Below, piece by piece: positions 43,487 to 44,147 of a DNA stretch of 44,147 nt. The first letter of the stretch is position 1. The number at the start of each line of letters is the position of its first letter. Made by a program: the position numbers and the translations under genes. The DNA is from Clostridia bacterium (GTDB taxonomy: Bacteria; Bacillota; Clostridia; TANB77; CAG-508). A model generated the notes under the pieces. The model did no database searches, had not been told where the DNA came from, and was given only the letters and a program-made list of their open reading frames with translations. Location: the NCBI GenBank assembly GCA_017404025.1, contig JAFRDD010000010.1, positions 1 through 44,147 on the forward strand, in the 5' to 3' direction.

Positions 43487-44147
43487 ATGAAAAAATACGT
43501 ATTTATAGTAACAACATTAATAACAATGCTGACTATATGCTTAGCATTTACAAATATATCTAATGCAGGAGGAGTAGGGTGTACTATAGAAGTTACAACC
43601 TCAAATACTTCTTTAAATCCTGGAGATGAGTTTACTGTGACTGTAAGAATGAAAAATGTTACAGTTACACAAGGAATTGAAGCTATAGGTTTAACAAATT
43701 TAGATTACAATTCAAATGCTTTTGAAATAGTTGGTTCAGAATTGAATACAGCAAAGTGGAAATGGAATAGTGAAGATGTACACAATAAAGTTATTACAGT
43801 AAGTGGACAAGGAGAAACAACAGATCAAGTTGTAGGTACAATAACATTTAGAGTAAAAGCAAATGCATCAGCAGGAAGTTATACAATAAAATCTGTAGGA
43901 GCTTATACAAAACCAGTAGAAGCACAAGTTAATCAAGAATTTCAAAATCAGATAGAGGTTCCATTAACAATAAAATCAGCAGTAGTACCACCAGTAACAC
44001 AAACACCAGTAACACCAGCACCAGTAACACCAACACCAGTAACGCCAGCACCAGTAACACCAACACCAGTAACACCAACACCAGTAACACCAACACCAGT
44101 AACACCAACAACAGTAACACCAACAACAGCAACACCAACAACAGCTA
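43487..44147 (+). CDS. Secreted cohesin-like domain protein, candidate scaffoldin (3' end cut)
   Basis: The frame is open from ATG 43487 (AAAGGAG at 43471-43477) to the window end, 220 residues. It has a signal peptide (about residues 1-27, ending FTNISNA), one beta-sandwich domain (about 32-165) and a Pro/Thr/Val linker made of PVTPT repeats. The domain follows the cohesin plan: an early strand [26 protein letters not shown] then [20 protein letters not shown], later [19 protein letters not shown]. Cohesins bind dockerins, and three dockerin peptidases lie directly upstream, so it could hold them. The Pro/Thr linker is typical of scaffoldins and often separates cohesins or leads to an anchor. 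What follows the linker is unknown. Alternatives are a cohesin-fold adhesin or another Ig-like secreted protein. A Cys at residue 32 lacks a proper lipobox. Confidence 0.78.
   Translation, partial: MKKYVFIVTTLITMLTICLAFTNISNAGGVGCTIEVTTSNTSLNPGDEFTVTVRMKNVTVTQGIEAIGLTNLDYNSNAFEIVGSELNTAKWKWNSEDVHNKVITVSGQGETTDQVVGTITFRVKANASAGSYTIKSVGAYTKPVEAQVNQEFQNQIEVPLTIKSAVVPPVTQTPVTPAPVTPTPVTPAPVTPTPVTPTPVTPTPVTPTTVTPTTATPTTA
43991..44147 (+). repeat. 15-bp tandem repeat encoding a PVTPT linker
   Basis: About ten copies of a 15-bp unit (CCAGTAACACCAACA and variants) run in frame to the window end. The last copies shift to TVTPT and TATPT. Coding function explains the array, and the low complexity makes it prone to length variation. 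Confidence 0.93.

Noticed and set aside
43510..43585. Lipoprotein signal in the cohesin-like protein because of a Cys at residue 32
   Set aside because: The residues before the Cys are GGVG, without the Leu/Val and Ala/Gly pattern of a lipobox, and the hydrophobic stretch ends about ten residues earlier.
43991..44147. Regular repeats that could suggest a CRISPR array or minisatellite
   Set aside because: The units are 15 bp, directly abutting, without spacers, and in frame with a Pro/Thr linker after a cohesin-like domain.

Overview
This window comes from a strongly AT-rich, spore-forming member of the Clostridia, probably an uncultured gut lineage. The evidence is the A/T-biased codon use with the standard code (TGA is a stop), Gram-positive AGGAGG ribosome binding sites, many TTG/GTG starts, a spoIIE homologue, two small coat-F-like spore genes, and a duf4321-radC-mreBCD-pbp2-minC operon of clostridial type. 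No rRNA, tRNA, CRISPR array or riboswitch was recognised. Assignments come from motif recognition without any database search.

Layout. 1-124: start of a leftward gene plus repeated GGGACATT-like boxes, possibly the end of an insertion sequence. 226-4452: release factor 1 (prfA), a ZIP metal transporter and a PcrA-type helicase. 4498-9011 (minus strand): an M23 cell-wall peptidase, two small spore-coat-like proteins, a secreted dockerin protein and MecA. 9208-15374: the rod-shape/division operon DUF4321-radC-mreB-mreC-mreD-PBP2-minC. Its probable terminator lies inside the convergent 96-aa gene. 15375-16087 (minus): two small conserved genes of unknown function. 16420-18826: spoIIE, broken by an apparent one-base insertion. 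19041-32165: a 4374-aa surface protein with Cna-B/SpaA-like domains, GLUG blocks, nine copies of an unnamed ~120-aa module, MucBP-like repeats and a C-terminal NVKTGD-type sorting signal. 32292-34666: a WG-repeat membrane protein and TatD. 34716-35279 (minus): LemA.

35585-44147: the most interesting region. Three consecutive secreted papain-family (C1A) cysteine peptidases each end in a type I dockerin. They are followed by a gene, cut by the window end, whose product has a signal peptide, a cohesin-like domain and a Pro/Thr-rich linker like those of cellulosome scaffoldins. With the dockerin protein at 6213-8306, this suggests a cellulosome-like extracellular complex built around proteolysis instead of polysaccharide hydrolysis. 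The cohesin call and the pairing are inferences. Proteolytic dockerin proteins are known from cellulosomal bacteria, but a peptidase-only dockerin locus beside a candidate scaffoldin is unusual.

The dockerin/surface genes tend to have individual sigma-A-like promoters, and three share a GTATTTACA -35 region.
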